Below the pieces are notes generated by a model. The model was not told where the DNA came from and made no database searches. It saw only the letters and a program-made list of their open reading frames with translations. 57,257 bases of DNA from an uncultured Clostridium sp. Lineage in GTDB: Bacteria > Bacillota > Clostridia > Lachnospirales > Lachnospiraceae. Numbering within the stretch: position 1 is the stretch's first letter; each line of letters starts with the position of its first letter. This document shows positions 55,800 through 57,257 of the stretch, in pieces. Position numbers and translations under genes: made by a program. Where the stretch lies: positions 1 to 57,257 of the forward strand of contig CALAAS010000043.1 of assembly GCA_937885015.1 (NCBI GenBank), given 5' to 3'.

Positions 55800-57152
55800 A
55801 TGAATACGAATCGTGAATTATTTGAGGAGGCGCCTGTTTCGAGGGCAGTGGCAACGATGGCGGTGCCGACAATGATTTCCATGCTGGTGGTGGTCATTTA
55901 TAACATGGCTGACACCTTTTTTATCGGACAGACCGGAGATCCCCTGCAGGTGGCAGCCGTTTCTCTGGCTACACCGGTGTTTATGATGTTTATGGCGCTG
56001 GGAAACCTGTTCGGGATCGGCGGAAGTTCGGCGATTTCCAGGGCTCTGGGAGAAAAGCATATGGAGCGAGCCAAAAACTTTTCCTCCTTTTGCTGTTACG
56101 CTTCCCTTGGACTTGGGGTAATTGTGGCTGGTATTTCACTGGTATTTATGGGGGGGATCCTGAAACTGATCGGAGCCAGTGCGAATACCATGGAGTATGC
56201 CGATCAGTACCTGACGATTATTGCTCTGGGCGGGCCGTTTATTATTTTTGCAACGGCATTCGGCAATATTCTGCGGGGAGAGGGTGCAGCCAGAGAATCC
56301 ATGATTGGAAATTTGATCGGAACAGTGGTAAATATTGTTCTGGATCCCATTATGATTCTGACGTTTGGCTGGGGTGTGTCGGGAGCTGCCCTGGCGACGG
56401 TCATTGGAAATATGGCGGCCAGCCTGTTTTATCTGATGCATTTTTTAAGGAAGAAATCCAGTCTGTCCATTCATCCCAGGGATTTCCGGATGGGAAACCA
56501 CATTGCTTTCGGAGTGGCTTCCATTGGAATTCCGGCATCTTTAAATAATATTCTGATGAGCTGCGCCAATATTATCCTAAATCTGGCACTGGCTGGATAT
56601 GGAGATACGCCAGTGGCAGCCATGGGAGTTGCCATGAAATCCAACATGCTGGTTGTGCTGCTGCAGATTGGCCTCTGTGCGGGAATTCAGCCTCTGATTG
56701 GCTATAATTACGGAGCTCGGAATAAAAAGAGACTGATGCAGGTATTTCGCTTTACAGGAATCTGTTCGGTAATTATGGGAACCGTTCTGACCCTGCTTAT
56801 GATGGTGGCCAGAAGAACGCTGATTCAGATTTTTATCAATGACCCGGCTGTTATTTCTTATGGTATTGAAATGGTGATTGCCCTGCAGCTTTCCGGGCCG
56901 TTTATCGGAATTCTTTTCCTCTGTATCAATACGATTCAGGGAATGGGAAAGGCATTTCCGTCTCTGGTATTGACGATTTGCCGTCAGGGTCTGATTTTCG
57001 TGCCGCTGATTTTTATCCTGAACCATCTGTTCGGTCTGGACGGTGTGATTTATGCCCAGCCGGCGGCGGATTACCTGTCCATTGGAATCGGCATTGCCAT
57101 CTGTTTGTGGCTGTTTAAATCTATGGAGCACCGGGAAATGCAGGAAGTGTAA
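55800..57152 (+). CDS. MATE family efflux transporter
   Basis: The 450-residue, 12-segment membrane protein belongs to the MATE (MOP) family of Na+- or H+-driven exporters. The N-terminal MAVPTMISMLVVVIYNMADT and TFFIGQ, and GIGGSSAISRALGE after segment two, are typical of the DinF/NorM-type subgroup in Clostridia. In the second half SIGIPASLNNILM is the mirrored repeat. The likely substrates are cationic drugs, dyes or bile-derived compounds. The gene is coupled to a MarR regulator upstream. Confidence 0.9.
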   Translation: MNTNRELFEEAPVSRAVATMAVPTMISMLVVVIYNMADTFFIGQTGDPLQVAAVSLATPVFMMFMALGNLFGIGGSSAISRALGEKHMERAKNFSSFCCYASLGLGVIVAGISLVFMGGILKLIGASANTMEYADQYLTIIALGGPFIIFATAFGNILRGEGAARESMIGNLIGTVVNIVLDPIMILTFGWGVSGAALATVIGNMAASLFYLMHFLRKKSSLSIHPRDFRMGNHIAFGVASIGIPASLNNILMSCANIILNLALAGYGDTPVAAMGVAMKSNMLVVLLQIGLCAGIQPLIGYNYGARNKKRLMQVFRFTGICSVIMGTVLTLLMMVARRTLIQIFINDPAVISYGIEMVIALQLSGPFIGILFLCINTIQGMGKAFPSLVLTICRQGLIFVPLIFILNHLFGLDGVIYAQPAADYLSIGIGIAICLWLFKSMEHREMQEV

Positions 57153-57257
57153 AGCGGGAAGCCGGATATGGCAGTTATAGTGAAATGGAACGCGGCAGTT
57201 GAACTTAGAGTATAATTATCATTGGCAAAAATAAAGGGAAGAGATCGAAGCCTCTTC

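Overview
The window looks like a chromosome segment from an anaerobic gut Clostridia, most likely Lachnospiraceae. The evidence is two T-box leaders, a SpoIID-like sporulation protein, a PPi-type phosphofructokinase, an NADH-linked trimeric [FeFe]-hydrogenase plus two sensory-type [FeFe]-hydrogenases, LoaP-type NusG paralogues and an Rpn/PD-(D/E)XK family gene. I cannot assign genus or species from sequence alone.

Layout. 1-5.4 kb: a probable 6S RNA, an AI-2E family permease, a SpoIID/LytB-like protein and a PPi-type PFK on the minus strand. 5.4-10.5 kb: a conserved small protein and a lipoprotein nuclease (translationally coupled), an Ile-type T-box controlling brnQ, a membrane protein and a SEC-C protein. 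10.5-17.2 kb (minus strand): a Trp T-box with a TrpXYZ-like ABC transporter, next to an aroF-tyrA-aroA operon. 17.4-25.5 kb: an EF-G paralogue, two unrecognised genes, a PAS-containing sensory hydrogenase with a PP2C/SpoIIE phosphatase, and an orphan glycyl-radical-enzyme activase.

25.5-41.3 kb is the accessory core. A 27-bp inverted repeat pair (25732-25758 and 25922-25948) flanks a 163-bp AT-rich segment. The segment contains a near-consensus sigma-A promoter pointing away from the genes downstream. Each repeat is built like a tyrosine-recombinase site: two 9-bp arms around an asymmetric 7-bp spacer, with the spacer in opposite orientation in the two copies. I read this as an invertible promoter, in the OFF orientation here. 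It sits in front of two tandem LoaP/NusG-like antiterminators and a strongly AT-rich surface-glycan operon. That operon carries PglE/PglC/PglD-like genes, glycosyltransferases including a GT6 (ABO blood-group transferase-like) enzyme, a frameshifted EpsG-type polymerase, a Wzx-type flippase and a kinase/HAD/nucleotidyltransferase decoration cassette. The logic parallels the invertible promoters and UpxY antiterminators of Bacteroides capsules, but with Firmicutes LoaP genes.

41.4-44.8 kb is a small defence-like patch (Rpn-family nuclease, AbiH-like protein and an uncharacterised partner). 44.9-51.5 kb (minus strand) carries a CoA-transferase-family protein lacking the expected catalytic Glu and the hydC-(GHKL ATPase)-(2Fe-2S protein)-hydB-hydA operon. 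51.8-55.1 kb holds a second sensory-type hydrogenase cluster (DRTGG, RsbW-like ATPase, hydrogenase-like, DRTGG, PHP). 55.2-57.2 kb holds a MarR regulator and a MATE exporter.

A palindromic repeat with core TTGCATAGGAA/TTCCTATGCAA recurs five times. Every copy lies immediately downstream of an intrinsic terminator in the direction of transcription.
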